Positions 1 to 8,231 of a stretch of DNA of 64,000 nucleotides are shown here, one piece after another (the stretch's first letter is position 1; the number at the start of each line of letters is the position of its first letter). Below the pieces are notes generated by a model. The model saw nothing but the letters and a program-made list of their open reading frames with translations. It searched no databases and was not told the DNA's origin. Source of the stretch: Chitinophagales bacterium. GTDB taxonomy: Bacteria; Bacteroidota; Bacteroidia; Chitinophagales; UBA2359. The translations under genes and the position numbers were made by a program. Location: the NCBI GenBank assembly GCA_041392475.1, contig JAWKLZ010000001.1:1364001-1428000 (forward strand), read 5' to 3'.

Positions 1-1
1 T

Positions 2-280
2 GAGAATATTCTCGAAATTGACTCTCGGACTTCCGATGCTTTGGCTTTGGCGGTGCGCTATGGCTGTCCGATTTATACTTACGAATTCATTTTAGAACAA
101 GCAGGTATTATTTTAGAAGAAAGTGTGAAGGAACAAAAGCGAGGAAAAGAGGTATCGAGTGGCAATGACTTGAAGCGACATACTATTGATAAACTGAACA
201 ATCTGCTTGATGAAGCGATTGCGAAGGAAGACTATGAAAAGGCTGCTCAACTGCGAGACGAAATCAATAAACGCTCATAG
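2..280 (+). CDS. Bifunctional nuclease family protein (DUF151), C-terminal part
   Basis: This is the 3' end of a gene that begins before the window; the reading frame is open from base 2. The first visible residues contain the SRTSDALALAVR motif typical of the bifunctional nuclease (BFN/DUF151) domain, which in characterised relatives has RNase and DNase activity. The last 40 residues form a UVR-type helical hairpin (KLNNLLDEAIAKEDYEKAAQLRDEI), the small UvrB/UvrC interaction motif often fused to BFN domains in Bacteroidota. The domain order BFN then UVR is what I see; the cellular role (possibly nucleic-acid processing) is inferred from the family. It is followed by a palindromic repeat and a terminator-like hairpin, so it is probably not co-transcribed with the tmRNA gene. 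Confidence 0.85.
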   Translation, partial: ENILEIDSRTSDALALAVRYGCPIYTYEFILEQAGIILEESVKEQKRGKEVSSGNDLKRHTIDKLNNLLDEAIAKEDYEKAAQLRDEINKRS

Positions 281-290
281 AATTAAAATA

Positions 291-364
291 GACTTTTGAA
301 GTTTATTCTGAAAAGATGGAATGTTTGAAAATCAGTAGGCTGTGAAAAGAAAACTTCAAAAGTC
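291..364 (+). repeat. Palindromic intergenic repeat, copy A
   Basis: Perfect 14-bp inverted arms (GACTTTTGAAGTTT at 291-304 and its complement at 351-364) enclose a 46-base centre. The centre, with the sub-motif GGAATGTTTGAAAATCAGTA, is shared with copies at 13.7 kb and, in reverse orientation, 55.5 kb. It belongs to the dispersed family discussed in the findings. Confidence 0.75.
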
Positions 365-419
365 TTTGTGCTTTTGGGGAACTTTTTTGGGTGTTTTGCA
401 GTTATAATATGCCAAAAGG

Positions 420-460
420 AATAAAAACAGCGATAAATTCGATTTACCGCTGTTTTTATT
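420..460 (+). terminator. Terminator-like hairpin between BFN gene and tmRNA
   Basis: AATAAAAACAGCG and CGCTGTTTTTATT form a strong stem around an AT-rich centre, followed by a T-rich stretch. It lies after the BFN gene and 25 bases before the tmRNA 5' end, so it probably ends the upstream transcript. Confidence 0.6.
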
Positions 461-485
461 CTAATTTTGGTTTTTTCCTATCAAT

Positions 486-864
486 GGGGCTGTACTGGCA
501 TTGACAGTAAAGCAATAGGTGGGTAAGCATGTCGAGCTTTGTTTGCTGGCTCGTAAATCTCAACATTCAAACTTTGCAAGTGGCAACACTTCTTATGCGA
601 TGGCAGCCTAAGTTCTAGGTTAATTTAGATGCCTCAATCTCCCGCAATTACACGCATGTTTGGCTCGTGTAGCGGTCGAGATTTCGAAACTATGCTAAAC
701 TAGCCTGAGTGGCTACTCCGACACTTAGGCGAAATTCAGGAGATAAGGATGTTTTTGGTTCGTATTCTTCCTGATTCATCCCGACAATCAATAGAATACT
801 ACACATGTAGAAAGCTCATGGATTCTTTATCTGGACGAGGGTTCGAATCCCTTCAGCTCCACCA
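486..864 (+). ncRNA. ssrA: Transfer-messenger RNA (tmRNA)
   Basis: The 5' end GGGGCUG pairs over 7 bp with CAGCUCC just before the 3' CCA, giving the alanyl acceptor stem. The T arm has GGGTTCGAATCCC-type pairing at about 837-853. The D-loop-like ACTGGCATTGACAG follows the acceptor stem, as in other tmRNAs. The tag reading frame ends at TAA 609-611 and reads GNTSYAMAA, or ASGNTSYAMAA if the resume codon is GCA at 576. The tag resembles the YALAA/YAMAA tags of other Bacteroidota. The role is rescue of stalled ribosomes and tagging of the nascent chain for proteolysis. Length, about 379 nt, is normal. Confidence 0.93.
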
Positions 865-873
865 AACAGTTTC

Positions 874-914
874 AAAGCTGCTTTATTTATCAAAAATAGA
901 GCAGCTTTTTTTTG
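874..914 (+). terminator. Rho-independent terminator of ssrA
   Basis: AAAGCTGCT at 874 pairs with AGCAGCTTT near 900-909 and is followed by a run of T. It begins 10 bases after the tmRNA CCA end. Confidence 0.75.
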
Positions 915-1040
915 TGGTGGTAAACAATATAACAATACCTTTGTTACTTGTTTTTTAAATTTTATAAAGGTTTTAAGAAAGAAGTATTTTACATTCCACA
1001 CACACCCTCTCTACCCATTCAAATGCCGTGGAGAGGGCTT

Positions 1041-1091
1041 TCATATCTTCAATTGAGCATAATCCTTTGCGAAATAGGTCAATATTACATC
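1041..1091 (-). pseudogene. hemB 3'-end fragment (displaced copy)
   Basis: Bases 1045-1091 match the 3' end of the hemB gene at 8236-8282 over 47 bases with one mismatch and in the same orientation. Read on the minus strand, the fragment encodes DVILTYFAKDYAQLKI and then TGA, the last 16 residues of HemB with a stop. Nothing upstream of it resembles hemB, so it is a non-functional tail. Together with the intact 3' end it forms direct repeats bracketing the four-gene CHAT block. This is what site-specific insertion into the hemB 3' end would leave, although no integrase is present. Confidence 0.85.
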
Positions 1092-1094
1092 CGA

Positions 1095-1727
1095 TTAGTT
1101 GTAAACAAATACCTTACCTATCATCATCGGACTGCCTCCCTTCAATGCCAATTTCCAATAATACAAACCTGATGGAAATTGGTCTTTAGGCTCAAAGCTA
1201 AGTGTGTATTCCGTTTCACTTGCTGCTATTCTTGTCTTAAAAACCCTTCCAAGATGATTTTCCAAAGTGAGGATAAAACCTATGCCTGTATTCGTGCTAA
1301 ATCTAAATGAAATAAAACCTATACAGAGTTGCTCATTTTCAGGATGAAGTACCACTAACCGCCCGTCAACTACAGAATTGCGGTAGGTTGTAGAAATCAT
1401 CTCCTCATAAGCAGGAATGACTATAGCGTCAGCTATCAACCGCTCCAATATAGCATCTATGTCTTCAATATTATTGGACAAACGCAGGTTACTCAAGCCG
1501 TTGTCCAATAGTGGATGCTTTCCCAATTCTAAATAATTGACTCCCTCCAAAGCCTCATAAAGTTCGTACAATTGGATGGTGCAATAAGCACATTTTTGGG
1601 CATGTACATAAATAATGCGTGGAATTTCTGCTAAACGATTAAGATTCAGAGCTTCAATATACAAAGATTTTGCTCTGTCATTTAAATGATGTTCTAAATC
1701 AAAATATATTGATAATTGATTGTCCAT
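1095..1727 (-). CDS. Putative soluble zinc-finger anti-sigma-like protein
   Basis: A 210-residue protein. Residues 42-49 read HAQKCAYC, a H-x3-C-x2-C motif with a helical continuation, the signature of the ZAS (zinc-binding anti-sigma) domain. The N-terminal 40 residues are helical and carry a possible further ligand (H13/H14). Residues about 115-210 look like a beta-sandwich ending GLYYWKL...GKVFVYN. No signal peptide or membrane segment is visible, so it should be cytoplasmic, unlike most ZAS anti-sigma factors, which are membrane anchored. It lies 82 bases downstream of a sigma-70-like gene on the same strand, the usual sigma/anti-sigma order. The ZAS assignment is by motif only; sigma binding is inferred. 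It could instead be a redox- or zinc-sensing adaptor. Confidence 0.6.
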   Translation of the reverse strand: MDNQLSIYFDLEHHLNDRAKSLYIEALNLNRLAEIPRIIYVHAQKCAYCTIQLYELYEALEGVNYLELGKHPLLDNGLSNLRLSNNIEDIDAILERLIADAIVIPAYEEMISTTYRNSVVDGRLVVLHPENEQLCIGFISFRFSTNTGIGFILTLENHLGRVFKTRIAASETEYTLSFEPKDQFPSGLYYWKLALKGGSPMMIGKVFVYN

Positions 1728-1809
1728 TTTGCTAAAAAATTATTCTCTGTTTGAAATAGACGTTTTTCGATGTTTCATTTGGGAAAGTTTACTGAAATTA
1801 ATTTTTTCA

Positions 1810-2898
1810 CTAAGTTCTATAATATCGATATACCAATTCCCCCATCCATTCGTCTAAATATTTCACCAAATCCCGATTTGTAGTAATTTGTTGTAACATC
1901 TCGCTTTCTTTGCCTATCCACTGTATAGGTAATTTTACTTGTCTTTGGTGAATAACAATCAGTAGGAGTTTGACCATAATGTGGTTGCGTTTTCGGGTAA
2001 ACCATTTTCGCAGGTTGGAGGACGTGTGGTTTTTTCCTTCAAAATAACCAATGAATTTACCGAGATTTTCCCACAATAGTTTATTGCTCCAATGTACATA
2101 CTGTTTGTTGAACAATTGCAACATTTCCTCCAGCATAAGCATAGTCAATGCCAGAGGATAGATATCTGATTCATTTAATAGCAAACGATAATAGGTTTTT
2201 AAGCAGATTTCAAGTTTGGTTTTTTCTTTGCCTACATATTGTTGAATCAAAAAAACAAGCATTTTAATCTGTTCTTCAAAATAAAACTGTTGGGTAAGGT
2301 TCTCAAAAAGGGGAGATGTTTGAAAAAGATGGCGTTCAATTGCTTCTTTTGCTTGTCTTTTTTTGGTCTTATAAAGAGATTTACAGATGTCTTTGAGTTG
2401 ATTGGTAATGATTCTATTGAGGTAAGTTGAAAATAAAGTTCCGTCTGTGCCTTGGTATTGCTGCAATTGACCACTATGCAATTTTTCCAAAAGTTTTTGC
2501 TGCAATATCTGATAGACATCATCTGCATCTACTTCTTGAATAAAGCCTTGCTTCACAAAATATTTTACTTTAATAGCTGACAAGGAGCGGTAATTGATGA
2601 TTAACCGCACATCTTGGTTTTGAAGTAAATGTACATCTATCAAATTTTTACAGACTGCTCCCCCTGCTTGTGCTAAAACAGTAATTACATACGCTTCTTC
2701 TTTGTAATTTCCCCATAACTTCAATAAGCGATTAACTGTCTGTTTTTGAATTATTTGAAGGTACTCATTTCGCTTATCGATGGGTAGTTTACCCTTTTCA
2801 ATGTATTTATCCAACATTTTTTCTAAAACCGAATGGTATTTAAAAATCAGTTCTTTTGGATTGGATTGAAGGAGTTGTATGTCTTCTGAGTTATTCAC
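1810..2898 (-). CDS. Sigma-70-like regulator (ECF-type region 2)
   Basis: About 362 residues from the GTG at 2898; a longer GTG start at 2955 would add 19 hydrophobic residues and overlap the divergent gene's leader. Residues about 96-186 resemble sigma-70 region 2: DADDVYQILQQKLLEKL, then FSTYLNRIITNQLKDI and a basic patch KTKKRQ, matching the DaeDvvQevf...l...fraWLyriarN pattern. Residues about 272-316 (LGKFIGYFEGKNHTSSNLRK) could be a diverged region-4 helix-turn-helix. The length exceeds the roughly 180-200 residues of ordinary ECF factors, with extra helical sequence between the two regions. It is followed by the HxxxCxxC protein and is divergent from the crystallin and CHAT genes. Sigma activity is inferred; region 4 is the weak point. 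Confidence 0.55.
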   Translation of the reverse strand: MNNSEDIQLLQSNPKELIFKYHSVLEKMLDKYIEKGKLPIDKRNEYLQIIQKQTVNRLLKLWGNYKEEAYVITVLAQAGGAVCKNLIDVHLLQNQDVRLIINYRSLSAIKVKYFVKQGFIQEVDADDVYQILQQKLLEKLHSGQLQQYQGTDGTLFSTYLNRIITNQLKDICKSLYKTKKRQAKEAIERHLFQTSPLFENLTQQFYFEEQIKMLVFLIQQYVGKEKTKLEICLKTYYRLLLNESDIYPLALTMLMLEEMLQLFNKQYVHWSNKLLWENLGKFIGYFEGKNHTSSNLRKWFTRKRNHIMVKLLLIVIHQRQVKLPIQWIGKESEMLQQITTNRDLVKYLDEWMGELVYRYYRT

Positions 2899-3013
2899 AA
2901 ATTGAAGGTAAAAAAATGATGTGAATTTTAAAAAAAATAAAATTAGTTTTCCCACACAGGGTTTGAGAATCGTCTGTTTCAGAGAATTTTTTTTTTATCT
3001 TAAAACCTTCAAA

Positions 3014-4972
3014 ATGAAACAATCACAATTTTTCAAATCCTTTTTGATTACTTTTTTAGCTGTATCTATGTATTTCAATACCTGTATGGCTCAGGTTACC
3101 TGTTATGCCGATTCAAATTACCAAGGACATAAAATTGATTTACCGGCAGGAGAATATGCCAAAATGGGAAAATTTAAAACACCTTCACCTTGGCAGCAAG
3201 TGTCTGCCAACGACCAAATATCATCGATTCAAATACCCCGTGGTTGGCAGGTGTATGCCTATGATGGTGATAATTTCAAGGGAAAGCAAATCATTCTAAC
3301 TGAAGATGTTCCAAACTTGAATAATTTGGGATTTAATGATAAAATTTCTTCAATCAAGATTTTACGGATTAATTCTTCAAATCAAATAAATAATAACCAG
3401 ACACTAAAATATCAGAATAATAAACATGGAAAAGAAAAATCCTCTACTCGTCAGAATAACTCAGAAATTACAAGTCGACCAAAAACAAGATGGGGAAACG
3501 CTAATCAAAGTTCCAATTCTACACCTAAACCTACCTCTGCCTATATAGAGCGCATCGAAACTTTCACTCCATATGCGATTCCCCACTTATGTCCTAAACA
3601 TGTAGGAGGCGATAGAGAGTTTGGGGGTAATGGACCAAATGTTAATGCTTTTGCTCGTTTACAACTGAGCAACGATAAAAAGAGAGTAGAAGCCGTATTG
3701 TACTTACATGCAAAAGAAACCAAAAGTGATTGGACAGAAGCCCGCCAAACTTGGACAGAGACAATTTGGACAGCCCCTTCTGGATTCGTTATCACCGACA
3801 TTCTTTCTAGCGCAGAATCGAAGGTTTCTTACACCGACACCGATCATGATATTGACCATCCAGACATCAAAGGAGGAAATTTGGTGCGAATATTTGAAAT
3901 AATGGGAGATACTAACGGGAATGATGTGGGAAACTGTACTTCAGATGACGTATATATGGATGTATATTTCAATAAGGTAAGTGTGAAAATAAAATCTATT
4001 TCTCCAATGCCTTCCCAAACCTCAACACCAGATAATGGCGGCTATACCTTAGAGTCTGTGGTACAAAAAATTGACTTAGAAGAAATTCCCATATACAGCC
4101 TTCAAATCCGTACCAAAACTGGCACAGTCAAAGATGCTGAAACAGACGCAAGGATATATGCCAGATTGAATGGAAAAGATGGAATCTATTATTACGACAA
4201 TGGTGGAAATGATAGAGAAAAAGGAAAAACCGACACCTATTACAATCTAAGTCCTAATATTAAAACCATCAAAGATATTCAATACCTTGAAATTGCCACA
4301 GAAGATACAGATGGCTGGTGTTTGCAACAAATCGAATTGATTGTAAATGGCGAAGTTATGTTTGACAAATCTTATGGTACTTGCACTTGGATAGATAAGA
4401 ATGATGGTCACCCAGATAAAATTGTAATTCAAGGAAGTGAATTGAGGAATAGTTCCTATTGGAAGAATGCAAACAAATCATCACTCGCAAAACCTGTCAC
4501 CATGATTAGTAGAAAAACAATAGAACAGATGATTGAAGCTGCAGTAGGACACAACAACACAAATACCAAGCTAGAATGGGGGGATTTGTCTGGTAATCGG
4601 TATGTTGAAGCCAAGTACAAAACCGACAATACACTCAGCATTGATTTGGACTTGGACTACAATATTGATATAGGTTCTGTTGATTTAAACAATCCTGAAG
4701 TGGATGTGGATTTTGATTTGGTCTGTAATTGCGAGAATGGGCAGATTGTAATGGAAGTCAAAGACTTAAAGTCGGAAGCTCCTAGCGCTTATGGTAAACT
4801 AATTGGTTTTACCATAGGAAAATTGTCTGGTTGGTTGGGCGACGGGATATCTAGTATGATTAGCTTGGATTTTAAACCTGGAGACATGAAAGATCCCAAA
4901 ATCGTAGCTTTTTATAACAATACTTGCACAAATATTCAAGTAGATAGTTCAGGAAATATTCATTTAAAATAA
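3014..4972 (+). CDS. Secreted beta/gamma-crystallin and PLAT-like domain protein
   Basis: The start at ATG 3014 gives a clear signal peptide (KQSQFFKSFLITFLAVSMYF, cleavage near CMAQ); the open frame extends further upstream from a GTG but that extension has no signal. Residues about 27-115 form a beta/gamma-crystallin domain with paired Greek-key motifs (CYADSNYQG, and later VYAYDGDNFKG), a fold that often binds calcium. A basic, Asn-rich linker follows. Residues about 355-480 resemble a PLAT/LH2 beta-sandwich (RTKTGTVKDAETDARIYARL ... DGWCLQQIELIVNG). The C-terminal 170 residues are unrecognised. No T9SS tail is visible. It sits between the sigma-like gene and the TPR-CHAT gene. The role may be an extracellular or periplasmic sensor or effector, which is inference. 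Confidence 0.7.
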   Translation: MKQSQFFKSFLITFLAVSMYFNTCMAQVTCYADSNYQGHKIDLPAGEYAKMGKFKTPSPWQQVSANDQISSIQIPRGWQVYAYDGDNFKGKQIILTEDVPNLNNLGFNDKISSIKILRINSSNQINNNQTLKYQNNKHGKEKSSTRQNNSEITSRPKTRWGNANQSSNSTPKPTSAYIERIETFTPYAIPHLCPKHVGGDREFGGNGPNVNAFARLQLSNDKKRVEAVLYLHAKETKSDWTEARQTWTETIWTAPSGFVITDILSSAESKVSYTDTDHDIDHPDIKGGNLVRIFEIMGDTNGNDVGNCTSDDVYMDVYFNKVSVKIKSISPMPSQTSTPDNGGYTLESVVQKIDLEEIPIYSLQIRTKTGTVKDAETDARIYARLNGKDGIYYYDNGGNDREKGKTDTYYNLSPNIKTIKDIQYLEIATEDTDGWCLQQIELIVNGEVMFDKSYGTCTWIDKNDGHPDKIVIQGSELRNSSYWKNANKSSLAKPVTMISRKTIEQMIEAAVGHNNTNTKLEWGDLSGNRYVEAKYKTDNTLSIDLDLDYNIDIGSVDLNNPEVDVDFDLVCNCENGQIVMEVKDLKSEAPSAYGKLIGFTIGKLSGWLGDGISSMISLDFKPGDMKDPKIVAFYNNTCTNIQVDSSGNIHLK

Positions 4973-4995
4973 GCTAATTTTTAAAAATTACAAAA

Positions 4996-5036
4996 GAATA
5001 GCCTCAAAATGAAATTACTTCATTTTGAGGCTATTC
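4996..5036 (+). terminator. Strong hairpin after the crystallin gene
   Basis: A perfect 18-bp stem (4996-5013 with 5019-5036, GAATAGCCTCAAAATGAA and its complement) closes a 5-base loop. It lies 24 bases after the crystallin stop and 57 bases before the TPR-CHAT start. There is no clear T run, so it may attenuate or protect the transcript rather than fully terminate it. Confidence 0.55.
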
Positions 5037-5092
5037 AGGTTTGAAGAAAAAATATTATTTTAGAGTATTCTTCAAGATGAAATTCGCTTAAA

Positions 5093-8000
5093 ATGAACCA
5101 ACGAGAAAGATTGAAATCTGCAGAAAAGAAAGTAATTGAAGCTGAAAAACTACAATCCGCTACCCAATTCAAAGCGGCTAATGATTTACTGAAAGAAGCT
5201 GCGAAAATATATCAAGCCAATGGGATAGTAGAGAAAGAGCAATTACTATACAATTCCATTGCAGTCAATGCAATTCATCTGGCAAACTATGAAGAAGCCC
5301 TTTCTTATTTGAACAAAGCATTGGATTTGGGACTCGAAAAATTGGGACTACACCATGTTCAAGTTGGAGAAACTTATGGTCATTTTGGAAAATGCTACCG
5401 ATTAAATGGAGATATACAAAAAGCTTTGGGGTACAATCAAAAAGCACTGAACATTTTTATAGTTTTTGAACAAAAGACAAATATCTCTATTGCAAAAGTT
5501 TACATCGAAAATGGAAGTTGTTATGAATTTTTAGGAGATTATAAAACTTCAATGACATTTTACGAAAAAGGGCTTCAATTATTACTGCAAGAATTAGGAG
5601 GCTCCCATCCTCATGTGGGTGGTGTGTATATGAATATGGGAAATAGTTACAGTTTAATGGGCAATCAACAACAAGCATTGAAGGTCTATCAAAAAGCATT
5701 GGTGATATTTAAAAATAAATTTGGGGAAGCCTACTCCGAAATTTCTACAATTTACAACAACATCGGTATCATCTATTGGTCTAATGGAGACCATAATCAA
5801 GCTTTATCTTATTACTACAAAGCATTGGACATTTGCGTAGCCATCTTTGGAGAGAATCACCCCGAAGTAGGAAGAACGTATGCAAATATGGGTATTGCTT
5901 ATGAAGCATTGAATCAGTATGCGACTGCATTATCATATCACCAAAAGGGTTTGGAGATTTACCAATCAATATTTGGAGAAAACCACCCCAATCTTATAGG
6001 GTTTTATTGGAATATGGCGGTCTGCTATATGGAGCAAAAAAATTATGAACAAACACTGGTACTTTACAATAAGGTTCTAACGACTTTACTGCCTTTACTT
6101 GGTTCGTTCCACCAAGACATCGCTGCAATTTATCACAATATGAGCGAAATTTATATGAGAAAGACCAATTATGATAAGGCTCTGAAACTTCAAAAAAAAG
6201 CATTGAAATCTTTACCTGCATACTTAATTGACAATCATCCTGTCAGCGCACAGTGCTACCTCAGTATGGGCCTCTGTTATGGTAAAATTGGAAAGTTGAA
6301 AAAAGCTCTGTACTCCTATCAGAAAGGGCTACAATCCTTATCCTATGATTTTGAAGAAATGAATGTTTACCAAAATCCCACTTCCTATGATGTACAAGAT
6401 ACACAGGGTTTTTTGCAGTTATTAAGCGGAAAAGCACGCACATTTTACCATGCGTTTCTTCAAAATCAAAAACCGAAATACCTTCAAGCCTCTTTTGACA
6501 CGTATCTCTTGGCCATCCAGCTAATTTCTCAGATTCGCAATAGTTACAAGGCAGAAGATAGCAAGCTTTTTTTAGCCGAAAAAGTGGCAGGTATATTTGA
6601 AGGATTCTTAGAAGCTACATGGGAGTTAGTCCAAAAAATTGAAGGGGTTGAAATGATAGATTATTATTTACGTCAAGTGTTTTCTTTCTCCGAACAATCC
6701 AAAGCTGTTTTGTTACTCTCCAATATCAGAGATAGTGAAGCCAAAATAGCTACCAACATTCCTGAAAAAATTCGACAAAAAGAGTATGATTTGAGAATAG
6801 AGCTTAGTTTTATCGATAAACAAATTGCCGAAGAACAAAACAATCTAAGCCCAAAAGATAAAGAAGAAGCCGAAAAAAGTAAAAAACGCCTCAGAATATT
6901 ACAAGCTCAACACTTTGACTACAACCAAGAATATGAAAATCTGATTGAAAAACTTGAAATAACGTACCCAAAGTATTTTCAACTCAAATATAGCACTACT
7001 ATAACGAATGTAGAAGAAATTCAAGTGTATTTGTTAAAACAAACTCAAACTACTGCTCTAATAGAATATTTTGTTGGAGAAAAAGATGTGTATATTTTTT
7101 GCATCACTCCTGATAATTATCAGGTTGAGAAAATCAAAAAACCATCTGTATTGGAAGAATGGATAGTAGAATTTCAAGAGGCATTGAATATGGCTGATTT
7201 GGTAGATTTTGTGGCATTAGGTAATAAATTATATGAACTGCTATTGTGTCCAATAGAAAAAACAATAGAAGGCATTGAGCGACTTATATTTATTAGGGAT
7301 GATGTTTTGAATTATTTGCCTTTTGAAGGGTTATTAAAAAACGATTCAAAAGCTTCCTCTACTACGACCTCACATTTTGCAGATTTACCTTATTTGTTGC
7401 GGCATTTTGAAATTATGTATCATTATTCTGCTACCCTCTTATTGTATCATTCAGAATTGAATAAAACGGCAACAACTACCACAAAAGCCTCTTTTGTTGG
7501 CTTCGCACCTGTTACATTTGATGGCTCAGAATCTATAGAGTTGGCTATAGAAAGTGTAGAAGGCCGAACTACTGTATTGCGTTCCAATAAGCAAGGGGAG
7601 TGGGCTTTGAAGGTGCTACCAAATACAGAAAATGAGGTGAAGAATATTTACGAACTTTTTGAATTGCAGCAACTTCCTGCCAAGGCTTTTTTATACAGTG
7701 CTGCGTCCAAAAAAAACTTAATAGAATTTGCGTCACACGGAAAATTCTTGTTGATTGCTACACATGGTTTTATACACGAGCAAAGTACAAATTTGTCAGG
7801 CATATATTTGGCAAATATAAAAGATGCTGAAAACAATATCGCTGAAAATAATTTCTTACTCACAATATCAGAATCCTACCAACTTCAACTTCAAAATACA
7901 GACCTGGTTGTTTTAAGTAGTTGTAGTAGCGGAGTAGGAAAATTACAAAAGGGTGAAGGAATGATGGCTATGAATCGAAGTTTTTTGTATGCAGGGGCAA

Positions 8001-8188
8001 AGAACATCATTTTTACCCAATTTGACATACCTGATCAATCGAGTAGTTTGTTGGTAATGAAGTTATTTGAATTGGTATTGAAGGGCGAAAGTTATGCTTC
8101 CGCATTGCGAAAGGCCAAGTTATATTTAATAAATCAGGTAAACAAGCAACCCAGAGATTGGCTAGCCTATTGTTTAATAGGAAATTAG
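5093..8188 (+). CDS. TPR-CHAT caspase-like cysteine protease
   Basis: A 1031-residue cytoplasmic protein with no signal peptide. Residues about 10-420 contain nine or ten TPRs with the 42-residue kinesin-light-chain period; the linkers repeat GENHPEVGRTY-type sequence. A helical or coiled-coil region follows at about 545-625. Residues about 730-1031 form a CHAT (clan CD, caspase-like) domain. The catalytic pair is intact: His891 in ATHG and Cys944 in LSSCSSG, followed by GEGMMAMNRSFLYAGA, all typical of CHAT. Family members include separase-like proteases and the TPR-CHAT (Csx29) protease of type III-E CRISPR systems. No CRISPR gene is nearby. The neighbouring sigma-like and HxxxCxxC proteins suggest that it cleaves a regulator; that is inference. 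Confidence 0.9.
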   Translation: MNQRERLKSAEKKVIEAEKLQSATQFKAANDLLKEAAKIYQANGIVEKEQLLYNSIAVNAIHLANYEEALSYLNKALDLGLEKLGLHHVQVGETYGHFGKCYRLNGDIQKALGYNQKALNIFIVFEQKTNISIAKVYIENGSCYEFLGDYKTSMTFYEKGLQLLLQELGGSHPHVGGVYMNMGNSYSLMGNQQQALKVYQKALVIFKNKFGEAYSEISTIYNNIGIIYWSNGDHNQALSYYYKALDICVAIFGENHPEVGRTYANMGIAYEALNQYATALSYHQKGLEIYQSIFGENHPNLIGFYWNMAVCYMEQKNYEQTLVLYNKVLTTLLPLLGSFHQDIAAIYHNMSEIYMRKTNYDKALKLQKKALKSLPAYLIDNHPVSAQCYLSMGLCYGKIGKLKKALYSYQKGLQSLSYDFEEMNVYQNPTSYDVQDTQGFLQLLSGKARTFYHAFLQNQKPKYLQASFDTYLLAIQLISQIRNSYKAEDSKLFLAEKVAGIFEGFLEATWELVQKIEGVEMIDYYLRQVFSFSEQSKAVLLLSNIRDSEAKIATNIPEKIRQKEYDLRIELSFIDKQIAEEQNNLSPKDKEEAEKSKKRLRILQAQHFDYNQEYENLIEKLEITYPKYFQLKYSTTITNVEEIQVYLLKQTQTTALIEYFVGEKDVYIFCITPDNYQVEKIKKPSVLEEWIVEFQEALNMADLVDFVALGNKLYELLLCPIEKTIEGIERLIFIRDDVLNYLPFEGLLKNDSKASSTTTSHFADLPYLLRHFEIMYHYSATLLLYHSELNKTATTTTKASFVGFAPVTFDGSESIELAIESVEGRTTVLRSNKQGEWALKVLPNTENEVKNIYELFELQQLPAKAFLYSAASKKNLIEFASHGKFLLIATHGFIHEQSTNLSGIYLANIKDAENNIAENNFLLTISESYQLQLQNTDLVVLSSCSSGVGKLQKGEGMMAMNRSFLYAGAKNIIFTQFDIPDQSSSLLVMKLFELVLKGESYASALRKAKLYLINQVNKQPRDWLAYCLIGN

Positions 8189-8231
8189 ACACTTACCAAC
8201 CTTCGCATCTTCAAATACTATTAAACTATTT

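Noticed and set aside
749..958. Open frame of 69 codons over the tmRNA 3' end
   Set aside because: It covers the tmRNA T arm, acceptor stem and terminator, and the product has no protein-like features.
2921..3013. Upstream extension of the crystallin protein (31 residues from GTG 2921)
   Set aside because: The extension is AT-rich leader sequence and would bury the signal peptide; ATG 3014 is a better start.
5093..8188. Type III-E CRISPR (Craspase) locus around the TPR-CHAT gene
   Set aside because: No Cas7-11 (gRAMP), Cas1/Cas2, Csx30/Csx31-like long protein or repeat array is in the window; only the CHAT and sigma-like parts are similar in kind.
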